DNA of 43,119 nt, from assembly GCA_030158305.1 (NCBI GenBank), contig JAOATE010000056.1:1-43119 (forward strand), written 5' to 3'. Position numbers and translations under genes: made by a program. The DNA is from Burkholderiaceae bacterium. Its GTDB lineage: Bacteria; Pseudomonadota; Gammaproteobacteria; Burkholderiales; Burkholderiaceae_B. Within the stretch, counting starts at the first letter, position 1; every line of letters begins with the position of its first letter. The notes beneath the pieces were generated by a model. The model made no database searches. It was given only the letters and a program-made list of their open reading frames with translations, and was not told where the DNA came from. Below are positions 29,866-37,459 of the stretch, piece after piece.

Positions 29866-30687
29866 ATGAGTGCGCACGCAGAAGTTAAGCGGATGACAGT
29901 ACCGCAATTGTTGGCTTGTAAAGGTCAGCGCAAGATTGTCGCGTTAACGGCGTACAGTGTGCCCACCGCAAGAGTGATTGATGATTATGTTGATTTCATT
30001 TTGATCGGTGATTCGACCGCGATGGTGGCTTACGGCTTGCCTAACACCTTGTCCATTTCACTTGAGCAAATTGGTCATCACACTGCAGCGGTTGTGCGCG
30101 GAACAAAACGTGCGTGTATTGTTGCCGACCTACCGTTCGGCAGCTATCAAGAGTCTTTGGGTCAAGCTTTTCGTAGCGCGGGTTATTTGTTGAGTCAGGG
30201 TGCGGATGCCGTCAAGCTTGAGGGCGGTGAGGTGATGGCCGAGACTGTCGAGTATCTCGTCAGCCGGGGCATTCCAGTCCTGGCACACGTTGGTTTGATG
30301 CCTCAGTTTGTCAATACGATGGGCGGCTATTTGGCGCAGGGAAAAACACCTGACTCGGCAGCGCGTATTTTGGCGGATGCACAAGCGCTTGAAAAAGCCG
30401 GTGCTTTTGGTGTTGTCCTTGAGGGGATCACCGAAGCTCTGGGCGCTGATATTACGGAGAAACTCTCTATCCCAACGATTGGTATCGGAGCTTCTCCCTC
30501 GTGCGATGGTCAGATTCTTGTGACAGATGACATGCTTGGACTCAGCGGTAATCGTGTGCCTAAGTTCGTCAAACGTTATGCGGATCTGGATTCGATCATG
30601 CGGAATGCTGTCCAACAGTATGCCGATGAAGTGCGAGGCGGAAAGTTTCCCGAGGCACAGCACTGTTTTGGTGTGAAACGCACCTGA
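29866..30687 (+). CDS. panB: 3-methyl-2-oxobutanoate hydroxymethyltransferase
   Basis: PanB makes ketopantoate from 2-oxoisovalerate and methylene-tetrahydrofolate, the first committed step to pantothenate and CoA. From ATG 29866 the protein has 273 residues, a normal length. Magnesium-site segments ILIGDS and VADLPFGSY, VKLEGG and AHVGLMPQ are conserved, and it closes with PKFVKRYADL near the C-terminus. The start is supported by GGGAA six bases upstream and the MSAHAEVKRMTVPQLLACKG beginning. A frame-extending ATG at 29845 overlaps topB and is less likely. panC is not in the window. Confidence 0.93.
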   Translation: MSAHAEVKRMTVPQLLACKGQRKIVALTAYSVPTARVIDDYVDFILIGDSTAMVAYGLPNTLSISLEQIGHHTAAVVRGTKRACIVADLPFGSYQESLGQAFRSAGYLLSQGADAVKLEGGEVMAETVEYLVSRGIPVLAHVGLMPQFVNTMGGYLAQGKTPDSAARILADAQALEKAGAFGVVLEGITEALGADITEKLSIPTIGIGASPSCDGQILVTDDMLGLSGNRVPKFVKRYADLDSIMRNAVQQYADEVRGGKFPEAQHCFGVKRT

Positions 30688-30705
30688 TTTTTTCAAGTTT
30701 GATTG

Positions 30706-31206
30706 ATGACAACCACAACTGAAAAGCCCTGGCACATTGTTAGGCGATCCAAAGTTCACGGCAACGGCGTGTTTGCGGCGCGCAATATTCCTGAGGGCAC
30801 CCGTATCATTGAATACGGGGGCAAGACGATTAGTGCCAAAGAGGCTGACCGTCGTCATCCCACAAATCCTGAGGATCCGTTCCACACGTTTTTCTTTTCA
30901 CTCAGCACAGGTAAAGTCATTGATGGCAATGACGAAGGTAATGACGCGCGCTGGATTAATCACGCCTGCGAACCAAACTGTGAGAGTAGTGAAGGAAAAG
31001 GCGGAAAGCGGGTACACATCGTTGCTAAGCGCGATATCAAGCGTGGCGAAGAGTTAAATTACGACTACGGACTCGTGATTGATGATGAAAAGCTGACCAA
31101 AAAGCTTAAGGCGCAGTACGAGTGTCGCTGTGGCGCACCAAGTTGCCGTTTGACGATGTTGGCAGTGCCAAAGAAAAAGACGTCTAAAAAGAAATCTGAG
31201 GCATGA
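30706..31206 (+). CDS. SET-domain protein lysine methyltransferase
   Basis: A 166-residue protein made almost entirely of a SET domain, which methylates lysine side chains using S-adenosylmethionine. The SAM-binding KVHGNGVFA is at about 17-25, the NHACEPNC motif at 85-92, and the active-site ELNYDYG at 116-122. The post-SET cysteine set is Cys140, Cys142 and Cys147, probably with Cys92 as fourth zinc ligand. The last 11 residues are Lys/Ser-rich. The start is ATG 30706. Standalone SET proteins of this type occur in Burkholderiales, chlamydiae and others; targets are mostly unknown. Here it follows panB and lies less than 1 kb from a topoisomerase with a lysine-rich tail. Confidence 0.9.
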   Translation: MTTTTEKPWHIVRRSKVHGNGVFAARNIPEGTRIIEYGGKTISAKEADRRHPTNPEDPFHTFFFSLSTGKVIDGNDEGNDARWINHACEPNCESSEGKGGKRVHIVAKRDIKRGEELNYDYGLVIDDEKLTKKLKAQYECRCGAPSCRLTMLAVPKKKTSKKKSEA

Positions 31207-31237
31207 TGTCAAGCAGGCCTTCGGGTTTGCTTGACAT
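31206..31237. terminator. Convergent hairpin with UUCG tetraloop
   Basis: ATGTCAAGCAGGCC (31206-31219) folds back on GGTTTGCTTGACAT (31224-31237) with two G-U pairs and a C(UUCG)G loop. The stem of about 14 pairs lies exactly between the SET stop and the stop of the convergent DUF3429 gene. There is no T-run on either side, so it may block read-through or protect 3' ends rather than act as a classical terminator. Confidence 0.65.
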
Positions 31238-31716
31238 TAAACCAACTGCCACCATGCGAAGCCTAGCGCACTAGTCGCGCCTAACGTGAGGATGGTCCTC
31301 AATCTGAAGACCCACCGTGGAATCAGGCCGGGAGTCTTGCGCATCAGTAGCCCGTCGAATACCCACTGAAGCGCCAAGCCCGCGATCAACATGCGTAAGC
31401 CGATGGCAGGCTCTGTCATGATGGATGCCCAACCGATCAATGCAGGCACCACACTCCAGAGAAACATTGCCACACGTGGTGCGGGCGCTTTGGCATGGAC
31501 GGCTAAGCCCCACCAGAGTGCACCAACAAAGCTGAGGATAATCGCGCCATACATAATCAGCGCCATCAGCGCGAGCAATGGATCAAGCCCGCTTGAGAGC
31601 TGTGTCGAGAGGGCAAGCCCCCAAAATGGCAAGAGTCCTAGCAAGCCGGGAATGAGTGCTGCGGCAGGAATGCGGGCAGGCAGGGCAGGATGTGTGGCGT
31701 TCAAAAGATCAGACAT
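31237..31716 (-). CDS. DUF3429 family membrane protein
   Basis: From ATG 31716 the product is 159 residues with five hydrophobic segments: AALIPGLLGLLPFWGLALS, LLALMALIMYGAIILSFVGA, MFLWSVVPALIGWASIM, LMIAGLALQWVFDGLLM-like, and LTLGATSALGFAWWQL. The SFVGALWWG loop is typical of DUF3429 inner-membrane proteins of unknown function. The frame is open 93 codons further upstream but would run antisense through the divergent DUF455 gene, so the shorter start is preferred. It converges on the SET gene. Confidence 0.82.
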   Translation of the reverse strand: MSDLLNATHPALPARIPAAALIPGLLGLLPFWGLALSTQLSSGLDPLLALMALIMYGAIILSFVGALWWGLAVHAKAPAPRVAMFLWSVVPALIGWASIMTEPAIGLRMLIAGLALQWVFDGLLMRKTPGLIPRWVFRLRTILTLGATSALGFAWWQLV

Positions 31717-31760
31717 AATTGCAATATTACCAATTGAACTTAAAACTGTTGAGTAAAAAC

Positions 31761-32567
31761 GTGGCTGAACTTCGAGAACTGGCACTCTGTGCCCTGAGTC
31801 AAACCACTTGGCAAGAAAAAGCGGATCTTTTAGCCAAGGTTTGCGTGGACACACCGATTGACTCCGTTCGCGCTCTACAGGCAACCGCTCCGATTCCTGG
31901 GCGTCCTTTGGTTGAGTTGGTTCCTCCGGCTGGACTGCGTTTGCGAAGCGTACATACGCTTGAGGGGCGTGCGGTGTTGATCCACGCTTTGGCACACATT
32001 GAATTTAACGCGATTAATTTAGCGCTTGATGTGGTGTGGCGTTTTGGCCAGATGCCCGAAGCATTTTATCGGCAGTGGATTGGGGTCGCGATCGAGGAGG
32101 CAGCACATTTTCAAATGCTGGACGCACACCTGAACACGCTTGGTTTCAAATATGGTGATTTTCCGGCACATGACGGTCTTTGGGAAATGGCTGAGCGCAC
32201 AAAGGATGATGTATTGGCACGTTTGGCATTGGTGCCCCGTACCTTGGAGGCGCGAGGTTTGGATGCATCGCCTGCTGTGCGTCACAAACTTGCGAGTGGG
32301 GGCGATCCTCGGGCTGCGGCGATTGTGGATATTATTTTGCGCGAGGAGATCGGCCACGTGGCAATCGGTAACTTCTGGTACCGCTGGCTGTGCGCCGAGC
32401 GTGGCCTTGAGCCAGTCCAAACGTATGCCGACCTTGCAATGCAGCATCGAGCGCCAACGCTCAAGGGGCCTTTTAATATTGAGGCGCGCTTGGCAGCTGG
32501 TTTTGAACCGGCGGAAATTGCCGCACTACAAAATGCAAACGGGCGTCTACAAGAAACGCCCGTTTAA
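31761..32567 (+). CDS. DUF455 ferritin-like domain protein
   Basis: A 268-residue protein of the DUF455 family with a ferritin-like four-helix di-iron fold. Likely metal ligands are in HIEFNAINLALD (Glu81 and the preceding His79), EEAAHFQML (Glu113, His116) and REEIGHVAIG (Glu196, His199). The family is widespread in proteobacteria; its reaction is not established, though di-iron oxidase or tRNA-hydroxylase-like chemistry is plausible from the fold. I choose GTG 31761; the frame extends to TTG 31719 without a better ribosome-binding site. The start lies 44 bases from the divergent DUF3429 start, and a terminator begins within the last codons. Confidence 0.85.
   Translation: MAELRELALCALSQTTWQEKADLLAKVCVDTPIDSVRALQATAPIPGRPLVELVPPAGLRLRSVHTLEGRAVLIHALAHIEFNAINLALDVVWRFGQMPEAFYRQWIGVAIEEAAHFQMLDAHLNTLGFKYGDFPAHDGLWEMAERTKDDVLARLALVPRTLEARGLDASPAVRHKLASGGDPRAAAIVDIILREEIGHVAIGNFWYRWLCAERGLEPVQTYADLAMQHRAPTLKGPFNIEARLAAGFEPAEIAALQNANGRLQETPV
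32537..32565 (+). terminator. Hairpin embedded in the DUF455 3' end
   Basis: AAACGGGCGT (32537-32546) pairs perfectly with ACGCCCGTTT (32556-32565) around a nine-base loop. The stem lies inside the final codons and reaches the stop codon. Symmetry of the A and T ends lets it act in both directions, serving DUF455 and the convergent leuA. Confidence 0.75.
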
Positions 32568-32579
32568 ACCAACATCAAG

Positions 32580-32599
32580 AGCGCTCCTTTGGGAGCACT
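32580..32599 (-). terminator. Hairpin after leuA
   Basis: AGCGCTCC (32580-32587) and GGAGCACT (32592-32599) form an eight-pair stem with one mismatch that becomes G-U in the leuA transcript; the loop is four bases. It lies 11 bases past the leuA stop. No strong T-run follows. Confidence 0.55.
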
Positions 32600-32610
32600 T
32601 GAGGTCCTAA

Positions 32611-34281
32611 TTAAGCGGCATTGATATGTCGATTCAGTGCGCTCAGGACGGCTTTAAAGGATGCTGTCACGATGTCTCGGTCAACGCCCACGCCAAATCC
32701 TGTGACGCCTTCTTCGATGCGCGCCTCGACGTAGCACGCTGCACGTGTGTCTGTGCCTATTCCGATCGCATGCTCGTGATAGTCCATGATACGCACAGGA
32801 ATGCCCAAGCAGTCGACAAACGCTGAAATTGCACCATCGCCGGAACCCGTCAATTTGCGTCGCGATCCTCCGACATCAAATTCGGCTTCGATTGTGAACA
32901 GCTTGCCTTCGGCTGCGCTTGGGTCGCCGGTAATGCTGTGTTTAATCAGCTTCCATGGTTCGGTCTGAGTCAGATATTCTTTGTTGAAAATACTGTAAAC
33001 ATCTGTGGCGGTGACTTCGCGACCTGTTTCATCTGTCACGCGTTGAATCGCGCGGCTAAATTCAATTTGTAAGCGACGTGGCAAGGCAAGGCCGTGTTCT
33101 TGCTCAAGCAGATATGAGACGCCACCTTTACCTGACTGACTGTTGACACGGATCACGGCATCGTAGCTGCGACCGAGGTCGGCGGGGTCAATTGGCAAAT
33201 AAGGAACCTCCCAAATTGCATCCGCTTTTTGTACTGCAAAGCCCTTTTTAATGGCATCTTGGTGCGAGCCCGAGAAGGCGGTAAAGACCAAGTCTCCCGC
33301 GTAGGGATGGCGGGGATGCACAGGTAACTGATTACAAAACTCGACACAGCGTCGGACTTCGTCGATGTCTGAGAAATCTAAACCGGGGTGGATGCCTTGT
33401 GTGTAGAGGTTTAAGGCCAAGGTCACGAGGTCAACGTTGCCGGTACGTTCGCCGTTACCAAACAAACAGCCTTCTACGCGATCGGCACCTGCCATCAAAC
33501 CAAGTTCAGCTGCGGCGACGGCAGTGCCGCGATCGTTGTGTGGGTGCAAGCTGATGATGACGCTGTCGCGCTTGTTGAGGTTGTTGTGCATGTATTCGAT
33601 TTGGTCGGCATACATGTTGGGCGTAGTGGCCTCAATGGTCGCGGGTAAGTTGTAAATGATTTTGCGCTGAGGTGTGGGTTTCCAAGTATCGGTCACGGCA
33701 TTACACACTTCGAGCGCGAAGTCTGGCTCAGTGGTGCTAAAAACTTCTGGCGAGTATTCGTACAACCAATCAGTCTGAGGATATTTGGCCATGCAGGCCA
33801 TCACACACTTGGTGCCTTCGACGGCAACTTGCTTGACCTCTTCGCGATTCATATTGAACACGATGCGGCGAAAACCTGGCGCGCATGCGTTGTACAAGTG
33901 AATCATGGCGCGTTTGGCACCGGCAGCAGCCTCGACCGTGCGTTCGATGAGTTCGGGGCGTGCCTGCGTCAAGGCGATGATCGTGACATCATCGGGGATG
34001 AGCTTGTCGTCGACGAGCTTGCGTACAAAGTCGAAGTCAGTTTGTGATGCGGAGGGGAATCCCACTTCGATTTCTTTGAAACCGATTTTGATGAGCATGT
34101 CGAAAAAACGCAGCTTGCGTTCGACGCTCATCGGCTCGATCAAGGACTGGTTGCCATCGCGCAGATCCGTGCTCATCCAGATAGGCGGATGGGTAATCCG
34201 CTTGGTTGGCCAGGTGCGTTCAGAAAAATCTCGTTCGAAGGGTTTGAACGGAATGTATTTTGTGGCGGGATTCGAAAGCAT
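32611..34281 (-). CDS. leuA: 2-isopropylmalate synthase
   Basis: LeuA condenses acetyl-CoA with 2-oxoisovalerate, the first committed step of leucine synthesis. From ATG 34281 the protein has 556 residues, the long LeuA type. The catalytic TIM barrel has [11 protein letters not shown] near the N-terminus, [20 protein letters not shown], and the metal-binding [18 protein letters not shown]. The C-terminal regulatory domain that senses leucine follows from about residue 420, with [18 protein letters not shown] lies six bases before the chosen ATG. The frame continues 18 codons upstream, but those residues are unlike the family. The 400-base gap upstream holds a leucine-rich leader ORF and hairpins. 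Confidence 0.95.
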   Translation of the reverse strand: MLSNPATKYIPFKPFERDFSERTWPTKRITHPPIWMSTDLRDGNQSLIEPMSVERKLRFFDMLIKIGFKEIEVGFPSASQTDFDFVRKLVDDKLIPDDVTIIALTQARPELIERTVEAAAGAKRAMIHLYNACAPGFRRIVFNMNREEVKQVAVEGTKCVMACMAKYPQTDWLYEYSPEVFSTTEPDFALEVCNAVTDTWKPTPQRKIIYNLPATIEATTPNMYADQIEYMHNNLNKRDSVIISLHPHNDRGTAVAAAELGLMAGADRVEGCLFGNGERTGNVDLVTLALNLYTQGIHPGLDFSDIDEVRRCVEFCNQLPVHPRHPYAGDLVFTAFSGSHQDAIKKGFAVQKADAIWEVPYLPIDPADLGRSYDAVIRVNSQSGKGGVSYLLEQEHGLALPRRLQIEFSRAIQRVTDETGREVTATDVYSIFNKEYLTQTEPWKLIKHSITGDPSAAEGKLFTIEAEFDVGGSRRKLTGSGDGAISAFVDCLGIPVRIMDYHEHAIGIGTDTRAACYVEARIEEGVTGFGVGVDRDIVTASFKAVLSALNRHINAA

Positions 34282-34688
34282 GTTTAACCTCAAGTCTATT
34301 TGTTCGATGTTGCGTTTCACTGACATCGCAATCATCTGTTGCTGGTTTCTGACCAGCGTCCGGTAGAACCGGGCTTAATACAAGGAATCTGGTGGGGTAA
34401 TGCGGAGTGGCCAAGGGCTGCCGGACTGCCACGGGACGCTAGGTCCGGCAACCGATCGCTAGTAGCAGCGGTAGGAGGCTGGGTGTGGCAGTAGGCTTGG
34501 CTAAGGGGGACACGCGTCCGATACGCAACATCGCACCATCGCCCTGTGAGGCGATGAGGTTTAAACGAGGGCAGGCTGTGCCTGAGATGTGCGCGTACAT
34601 AACTATAAGTCAAACATAAAAGCAGTCCAAAAGCAAGCGGAGCTTCACTTTGCAGGCCTAGTCGGACACTTTTAAGCAACGGTCTGCT
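34282..34688 (-). promoter_or_regulatory. leuA leader region with predicted leucine attenuator
   Basis: This 407-base gap upstream of leuA contains the leader peptide ORF described separately, followed by alternative hairpins. TGCCGGAC and GTCCGGCA (plus-strand positions 34419-34426 and 34443-34450) form an eight-pair stem, and one arm coincides with the last leader codons. Further on are CCGGT/ACCGG (34360-34372) and GCTGGT/ACCAGC (34341-34357). The GTCCGG arm could pair instead with CCGGAC near 34358-34363. I see no U-run, so release may be by another route, such as Rho or control of translation. Confidence 0.6.
34439..34531 (-). CDS. leuL: Leucine-rich leader peptide of leuA
   Basis: On the minus strand an ORF from ATG 34531 to TAG 34439-34441 encodes 30 residues, MLRIGRVSPLAKPTATPSLL in its first 20, then PLLLAIGCRT. 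Five of six consecutive codons are leucine (CTC CTA CCG CTG CTA CTA), three of them CTA, a codon used in leader peptides because it is read slowly when leucine is short. The same frame also extends upstream to an ATG at 34600 (53 residues in total). It precedes leuA by 157 bases and its end forms part of a hairpin. This is the classic layout of amino-acid attenuation, although the peptide itself is predicted only. Confidence 0.6.
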   Translation of the reverse strand: MLRIGRVSPLAKPTATPSLLPLLLAIGCRT

Positions 34689-35324
34689 TTAGGCGAGAAG
34701 GGTTGGTTCACGCTGACCGTCGGGCGAGCGTGGAGCGTCTGACGGGGCGGTTTCTGGATTGCCTGTTTTAGGCGTGAGGGCCATCTCTAGTTCAAGCTTC
34801 TGCGCGCGAGCTAAATCTAACTTGCGCTGACGACCTGAGCGCAGCTGTGCGAGCGTGGACTGAATGTTGCCGATCGTGACAGGATTTGACTTGTCACGCC
34901 AGACCCAATCCAGCACATCGAGTGCTTCTTGGCTCAGGCCAGTACACAGTTTGCGCATCTCGCCAAGCGGAACAAGCGCAGCACGTCCGCGTTTAACGCT
35001 ACTTTTGAGCCAGCTCATGAGGCCACTCAGTACAAAAAGTACCAGAAGCGCGGCAATCAGCCACCAAAAGAATTTTTGGTATTGCATGACGAAATCGATC
35101 ACCGTCTTGCCAAGGATCTCGTTGAGACCTGAGATATGCAGACTAAACTCCAGCCAGCCTTTGCCGCGTGCCAAAATGCCTTGCACGCAATAAAGCAGCA
35201 AGGCCAGCACACTTAAGGTCACGACTAAGCGAATAATGAGTCGCGGCAGCCCTAGACGCAACAAGGTATTGCCCAGAAGATAGACATCTTTTCGGATATT
35301 TGCGGTGTTTGGTGTGATCATCAT
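34689..35324 (-). CDS. Two-helix membrane protein of unknown function
   Basis: A 211-residue protein that I do not recognise. Two hydrophobic segments are clear (LIIRLVVTLSVLALLLYCV and FFWWLIAALLVLFVLSGLM), separated by about 40 residues, so the termini probably face the cytoplasm. The C-terminal half is soluble and helical (LSQEALDVLDWVWRDK, then Arg/Lys-rich LAQLRSGRQRKLDLARAQK) with a disordered Pro-rich end. Starts at ATG 35324 and ATG 35321 are adjacent; neither has a good ribosome-binding site. It diverges from rpoN with starts only about 17 bases apart or overlapping, so the promoters must lie inside the coding regions. Confidence 0.65.
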   Translation of the reverse strand: MMITPNTANIRKDVYLLGNTLLRLGLPRLIIRLVVTLSVLALLLYCVQGILARGKGWLEFSLHISGLNEILGKTVIDFVMQYQKFFWWLIAALLVLFVLSGLMSWLKSSVKRGRAALVPLGEMRKLCTGLSQEALDVLDWVWRDKSNPVTIGNIQSTLAQLRSGRQRKLDLARAQKLELEMALTPKTGNPETAPSDAPRSPDGQREPTLLA

Positions 35325-35340
35325 GCAAAATATTGTACCT

Positions 35341-36834
35341 ATGACTCGCAATTTTCTCGAACTTCGTCTTGGTCAGAGCCTGACACTGACCCCAGCACTG
35401 CAACAGTCCATCCGACTTTTGCAGTTGTCGACTCTCGATTTAGAGGCGGAAGTTGCGAAGGCGCTCGCTGAAAACCCCCTGTTAGAACAAGAAGGAGAAG
35501 GCCTGCAAGACCCTGGGGCCTTAGGCTCTACTGTGAGGGTGGACCAGACGTTCGAAGGCCCTGCAGACCCTGCTGAGGGCCCTCAGACGGACGTGGAGGG
35601 GCCGACAACCTCCTCTCCGGAGAGTGACTCGCCCTTTGAGCGCGAGCGTTCGGAGTTTTCAGCTGAGTCACGTCATTCGAGAGATGATGAGCTCACTGAG
35701 CGTCCCGAGGCGGCCCGTGAGAGTAATTTGCGTGAATATCTACTGGGTCAGCTTGGCACGACGCGACTCAGTCAGCGGGATGCTGCCATCGTAAGTTTGT
35801 TAATTGAGGAACTCAACGAAGACGGGCTGTTGGCTTCCCCGTTAGAGGAAATTGTCGACTGGATGAGCCCAGAGTTGGGACTAGAGCTCGATGATTTTCG
35901 TTTGGGACTCACTTTTTTACAGTCCATGGATCCGCCAGGAGTGGGCGCTCGTAACTTAGGTGAGTGTTTAGACCTGCAATTACAGCACGCAGATTCAGAC
36001 CGGTTACCTGAGGTGAAAGAGACTGAGGTGCTAGCCTTAGCGCGACGAGTGTGTCAACAGCATCTCCATATTTTGGCAACAGGCAATATGAGTAAGTTGC
36101 GAGAGGCCTTAGGGTGTGAGGCTGAGTTATTGCGCCGTGCGCACGCGCTGATCGTCCGCTTGAACCCCCGCCCTGGAAGTCGTTGGAATAAGCCCGCGGC
36201 AGACTTTGCTGTCCCGGATGTGATTGTGCGCAAAACACGTAAGGGTTGGGAGGCCCATCTGAACGAGGCTGTGATGCCAAAGCTGCGTGTCAACGCGATG
36301 TATGCCGAGGCGCTTGGAAGTCCACGAGGTGGTGCGAATAGTGCGCTTCATGGGCAGTTGCAAGAGGCACGCTGGATGATACGCAATGTCGCACAGCGGT
36401 TTGAAACGATTTTGCGCGTATCCCAAGTGATCGTGGCGCATCAACAAAGTTTCTTTTCAAAAGGTTGGGAGGCGGTACGCCCTCTCACACTTAAAGACAT
36501 TGCGCTGGAGCTTGGGATGCACGAGTCCACGATTTCGCGCGCAACCACACAAAAATATATGGTGACGCCATTTGGTACGCTTGAGCTCAAGCGATTTTTC
36601 AGCACTGGCTTAACGACCGAGGGCGGCGAGGCGACCTCTTCGACGGCTGTCCAGACACGGATTCAAGCGTTGATTCGGCAAGAAGATCGGTCCCGTCCCT
36701 TGTCAGACAGTCAGCTCGTCACGTTGCTGGACAAGGATGGCATTACGATCGCGCGCAGAACGGTTGCCAAGTACCGAGAGCAAATGAGAATCCCCACCGC
36801 ACCACTACGCAAATCGCAAGCAGGTGCGGCTTAG
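35341..36834 (+). CDS. rpoN: RNA polymerase sigma-54 factor
   Basis: RpoN directs polymerase to -24/-12 promoters that need AAA+ activators. The protein from ATG 35341 has 497 residues; ATG 35323 gives six more. The Gln/Leu-rich activator-interacting region I (LRLGQSLTLTPALQQSIRLL) is at the start, followed by an acidic disordered region II (about 55-130). The core-binding domain and helix-turn-helix (HESTISRATTQKYMVTPFGT) come next. The RpoN box ARRTVAKYREQMRIP begins near residue 471. It stands alone, without the lptB, hpf and ptsN genes that often accompany rpoN, and its stop overlaps that of the convergent hypothetical gene by three bases. Confidence 0.96.
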   Translation: MTRNFLELRLGQSLTLTPALQQSIRLLQLSTLDLEAEVAKALAENPLLEQEGEGLQDPGALGSTVRVDQTFEGPADPAEGPQTDVEGPTTSSPESDSPFERERSEFSAESRHSRDDELTERPEAARESNLREYLLGQLGTTRLSQRDAAIVSLLIEELNEDGLLASPLEEIVDWMSPELGLELDDFRLGLTFLQSMDPPGVGARNLGECLDLQLQHADSDRLPEVKETEVLALARRVCQQHLHILATGNMSKLREALGCEAELLRRAHALIVRLNPRPGSRWNKPAADFAVPDVIVRKTRKGWEAHLNEAVMPKLRVNAMYAEALGSPRGGANSALHGQLQEARWMIRNVAQRFETILRVSQVIVAHQQSFFSKGWEAVRPLTLKDIALELGMHESTISRATTQKYMVTPFGTLELKRFFSTGLTTEGGEATSSTAVQTRIQALIRQEDRSRPLSDSQLVTLLDKDGITIARRTVAKYREQMRIPTAPLRKSQAGAA

Positions 36835-37436
36835 CCGCCTGGATTGAAGGTATTGTTTCTATCGGGACACTCTGCAATTTTGCCCCAAGCTCTGTTCGGT
36901 CCGCAGTATTTAGATTGCGCCGTATCGATACAACCCGGGCGTCTAAAGAAACCAACGCTGTTGCATTGAGCGAGTTCTTTCTTTAAAGAATCTTGCCAGC
37001 TCAGCGCGGGAGGAGGTGGGGGTGTATTGGGTCGCGTCGTTGCAGAGTCTGTGCCGGGGGTGCGTACATCGACCGTACGCACGGAGTCAGAGGATGTTTC
37101 TTTATCCTCCTCATTTTCGCCCTCATCGTCTTCTTCGCCATCTTTTTTGTAGGAGTTCGCATCTGCACGTGAGGCAATCACGGGTTCGATGGTCCACTCA
37201 ACCGGAGCCATTTCTTTTGGAACACCAAGTGTGCCGTCAATACGAGGTTGAGGAGGCTGTGGCGCGAGAGGTTTGCCGTCCGCATCAAGGACCTCACCAC
37301 TTTCATTTTTGGGGGTGAAGGCCGAGGCAATAGACTCGGGCGCTTGCTCAACAAGCCAGAGCCCAAGTTGTCGGCCGCCTTGCCAGGAGGCGACGATGGC
37401 TAGCAACAAAAAGAGTGTGAGGGCGCGCCAAGACAT
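36831..37436 (-). CDS. Membrane-anchored protein with Cys-containing C-terminus
   Basis: A 201-residue protein that I cannot assign to a function. It has an N-terminal hydrophobic helix (about residues 5-28) that is a signal anchor, a Pro-rich segment (about 50-75), and a highly acidic tract (KKDGEEDDEGENEEDKE near residue 98-114). A poly-proline run precedes the C-terminal domain, which has four cysteines (158, 169, 178, 190) in a WQDSLKKELAQC... FFRRPGC... YCG... ECP pattern. I recall similar short domains at the ends of secreted Burkholderiales proteins. It follows prfC by 23 bases. Its stop codon overlaps the rpoN stop. Confidence 0.7.
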   Translation of the reverse strand: MSWRALTLFLLLAIVASWQGGRQLGLWLVEQAPESIASAFTPKNESGEVLDADGKPLAPQPPQPRIDGTLGVPKEMAPVEWTIEPVIASRADANSYKKDGEEDDEGENEEDKETSSDSVRTVDVRTPGTDSATTRPNTPPPPPALSWQDSLKKELAQCNSVGFFRRPGCIDTAQSKYCGPNRAWGKIAECPDRNNTFNPGG

Positions 37437-37459
37437 AGGGATCTCTGAGTTGCGGGGTG

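Noticed and set aside
30130-30885. 251-codon minus-strand open frame across panB and the SET gene
   Set aside because: It lies antisense to panB with recognised motifs; its own product shows no family pattern and no ribosome-binding site.
34332-34679. 115-codon minus-strand frame over the leuA leader
   Set aside because: It is in a different frame from the leucine-rich leader and shows only low-complexity, unpatterned residues; the long open stretch is due to the base composition.
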